From: Thermoactinomyces vulgaris
Lineage (GTDB): Bacteria; Bacillota; Bacilli; Thermoactinomycetales; Thermoactinomycetaceae
Length of the DNA stretch: 64,000 bases
Reading direction: 5' to 3'
NCBI RefSeq assembly: GCF_003688725.1
Contig: NZ_REFP01000007.1
Span: 683,684 to 747,683 of the forward strand
Shown: piece by piece, positions 61,939-64,000 of the stretch
Layout: each line of letters starts with the position of its first letter
How positions within the stretch are numbered: the stretch's first letter is position 1
Position numbers and translations under genes: made by a program
Notes under the pieces: generated by a model
Database searches by the model: none
The model's input: the letters and a program-made list of their open reading frames with translations, nothing else
What the model was told of the DNA's origin: nothing

Positions 61939-62218
61939 TTAATAAGTAACAAAAAATCTTACGTTACTTTTCAAAAGAGGAAAGTCCAGATAACCACCGA
62001 AACCTCTTGAAATTCAGATGTCGAGTGGTTATGAAAAATACCCGGGAACATGTCTGTGTAACTGTGGTTTGAACTGTGAAATGAACTGTGCTTTAACAAA
62101 ATAAAGAATCCCACAGCCAAAAATGGCCATGGGAAAGGGTTTGATGATTTCAAAATATCAGCTTTGAAAGTCGTGAAAGACTTCAGTGTATCGGCTTTGG
62201 AAATCATCTAAAAGTCTT
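61939..62218. other. Non-coding stretch before the fourth hairpin unit
   Basis: No gene recognised. It contains two similar pieces, ATATCAGCTTTGAAAG (near 62155) and GTATCGGCTTTGGAAA (near 62188), and a small hairpin near 62110-62135. Confidence 0.35.
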
Positions 62219-62253
62219 TTTACTCAATTGCTTCTGTGCAATTGGGACGATTA
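62219..62253 (+). repeat. Fourth hairpin unit (TTTTACTC - stem - GGGACGATT)
   Basis: TTTTACTC, then CAATTGC-TTCTGT-GCAATTG (overlapping the flanks), then GGGACGATTAAAA. Same flanks as the three tandem units at 55945-56087, with a different stem. Confidence 0.7.
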
Positions 62254-62319
62254 AAAGGGGAAAATCCCCTTCATATATTACGCCAAATATAGCGGAAATG
62301 TTTCCACTTAATCATTTTT

Positions 62320-62826
62320 TTATGCAATCAATCTCAACAATTCTTCTCTCTTAATTTTCCTATCACTGCCTGCCGGATAGTTTTCCAACAGGTATTGCTT
62401 TAAACGCTCAGCCCACTCTTCTTGGTAGCCATTTACTTTTACGATTTTTTCCATAAAGATCTCGATGGATTGATCACTTTCGCTTTCAAGCAATTGTGGG
62501 AAATAATCTTTCTCTAATTGATAGACTTTCCATATAGCATAACAGATGCCATCAAATATGCAGAAGAATAGAGATAGTAATGCAGGATTATCAACCACTC
62601 CCGGATAGTGCTCAATGAAAACCAGTGCTTCATCTTCATCAGCAAACACGTCATAAATGTCCACAGCACTATATTTTCTATTTTCAACCCAATCCCAGCA
62701 CATATCCACCACTCTTTTGATCCGATCATACCAATCGTAGTTTTTCGTTTGATCTGAAAGTTTTTCTGTCAAAGTTAATACAAAAGCAACTTTGGCATCT
62801 TCATTTATATTTTTGTACCACTTCAT
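62320..62826 (-). CDS. Imm6-like immunity protein
   Basis: 168 residues from the ATG at 62826, spaced about 8 bases from GGGGGG. DAKVAFVLTLTEKLSDQTKN YDWYDRIKRVVDMCWDWVEN and SLFFCIFDGICYAIWKVYQL resemble Imm6, a helical immunity family of polymorphic toxin systems. It starts 18 bases after the toxin stop, the normal toxin-immunity order, and should neutralise the deaminase toxin upstream. Confidence 0.75.
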   Translation of the reverse strand: MKWYKNINEDAKVAFVLTLTEKLSDQTKNYDWYDRIKRVVDMCWDWVENRKYSAVDIYDVFADEDEALVFIEHYPGVVDNPALLSLFFCIFDGICYAIWKVYQLEKDYFPQLLESESDQSIEIFMEKIVKVNGYQEEWAERLKQYLLENYPAGSDRKIKREELLRLIA

Positions 62827-62843
62827 AATTAAAGCCCCCCATA

Positions 62844-64000
62844 TCACTCATATTTATATTGTTTACCATCTTTTACTATGAAGAAATGTCTTTTAGTAAC
62901 TTTTCTTCCTTCATCAATTTCGGATGATACAATAATTTCGAGATTTGGGTATTTTTTGCTAAGTTGATACAGTACTCCTTTTGATGCATAAGGATCCCGT
63001 GAAAGCCCTGATTTACAATTAGGACATACTCCATCTGGATTTGATTGATGAATATATAATTTTCCTTTAACATCTAAATCATTACTATACTTATTCTCAA
63101 CTGCTTTTATAAATTTATTTATAACCATTTCTTCAGCATGATTTCTTGCTTTTGGATTTTTAAACGGTGCCTTAATTGGTCTATTTGGCATTTCTTCATC
63201 TAATGGCTTTAACCCTGCTTCTTCTGGTGCCGCCTTAATAACTTGTGGAGACACACCTTTGAACACTTCGCCTTCCAAACCTTCAATATCCGTTCTGGCG
63301 ACAGCAATCGTATTTAAATCAGTACCTACTGTTTCTCTCCATTTTTTCAAATCACTTTTTAGTAGGTCTGTTATGCCTGTATCAACACATCCGGGTTTAA
63401 CCACCAGGAAGAAGGCATGATATCCTCCGGTTTGCCGAGCAGCAATGCAATCGCCAACTTTGGTGAAAAGATTTTTGACAATCGGGGTTTTGGCCAAAAC
63501 CGGTTCCATTGATGCGACGGCTTTATTGACCGCTGGCTGGGCAAAATGAACCACTACGACAGAACCGGCTCCGAAAAAACCTGCCAAAACGGCATTTTTC
63601 CAATTGATCTTCCGCCCATGCAGGATATCGTCTGCCACACTGGTGCCGGCACCCTCGGCTGCTCCGATGAATCCGCCTTTGGTAAACATTTTTTGAATGG
63701 GAGCAGGCATCTTGGAAACCAGTTTCTGTCCTCCGCGAAGAACAGGACCCAAGAATTTGGAATTTTTGGCACCCATGATCAGTTTTTGCCCGATGCCGCT
63801 GGCCAAGCCCCGGGAAGCTCCTGCCGTGATGCCTCCTCCGATCAATCCCAAGAGGCCGCCAATGGCTGCTTCAAGAAGGTCATTTTGTTAATTTCCCAAC
63901 CATTCAGGGCCATACTGATCACAAATGACAAAGCCATACCACTGAGTACGGCAATCCCTAACGGTGTGGCAAAGATGCACAAGACAATGCCCAAAATCAG
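62844..64000 (-). CDS. Polymorphic toxin with C-terminal deaminase domain (frameshifted, cut by window edge)
   Basis: The open part (62844-63886) ends in a nucleic-acid deaminase-type domain: RNHAEEMVINKFIKAVENKY with the zinc HAE triplet, then HQSNPDGVCPNCKSGLSRD with the two zinc Cys (CPNC). Before it lies a Gly/Ala-rich membrane-helix region (GLIGGGITAGASRGLASGIG) typical of secreted polymorphic toxins. The frame upstream is closed by a stop at about 63889; the neighbouring frame carries GIAVLSGMALSFVISMALNG WEINK, which joins NDLLEAAIGGLLGLIGG if one base is added in the TTTT at 63883-63886. So the gene continues off the window and is broken, or mis-sequenced, here. Toxin-immunity pair with the next gene. 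Confidence 0.78.

Overview
The window looks like a chromosomal segment of a low-to-moderate G+C Gram-positive, probably Bacillales and possibly Thermoactinomycetaceae-like. Pointers are the yneB/ynzC pair, a yhbD-yhbE (bactofilin) pair, a YisO-type asparagine synthetase, a lysine riboswitch before lysA, strong Shine-Dalgarno sites and frequent GTG/TTG starts. No taxonomic search was possible, so this is inference.

Layout. Bases 1-19,110 are mostly housekeeping and transport: M42 peptidase (cut by the left edge), YneB resolvase, YnzC, an EamA exporter, a CDF metal exporter, riboswitch-controlled lysA, TipAL- and MocR-type regulators, a nuclease, a thioredoxin-like protein, bactofilin and an asparagine-synthetase homologue that has lost its glutaminase residues. 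An AT-rich island at 2.5-4.7 kb carries a long prokaryotic Argonaute with an intact DEDD tetrad. A second AT-rich island (19.2-24.3 kb) holds two secreted proteins, a membrane protein, a PIG-L deacetylase and a decayed gene. From 24 to 33 kb lie a LysE exporter, an Erm-type 23S rRNA methyltransferase behind an RLR leader peptide and terminator, a lantibiotic-immunity type ABC transporter and a YtrA-regulated ABC transporter. From 33 to 50 kb there are accessory enzymes, regulators, acetyltransferases and efflux pumps mixed with many broken genes (integrase tail, PEP-utilising enzyme tail, MFS pump, SUKH protein).

The right end (50-64 kb) is a decaying mobile or defence region. It contains prophage tail genes (major tail protein remnant, G/GT chaperone with a frameshift, tape measure, tail protein), an amidase, a polymorphic deaminase toxin with an Imm6-like immunity gene, and a PemK-like toxin with a small upstream ORF. 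Four short CRISPR arrays, each with its own near-identical leader, lie among them, with a fifth leader in decay. No cas genes are present. Array ends share a CCCTCTCC/GGAGAGGG terminator hairpin, and this hairpin abuts the 3' end of PIG-L genes or their remnants at three places, so array ends and PIG-L ends appear to have been copied together. A second structured element (hairpin between TTTTACTC and GGGACGATT) occurs three times in tandem at the 3' end of the PemK-like gene and once near the immunity gene.

Several genes are broken by single-base shifts, often in homopolymers. This could be real decay or sequence error.
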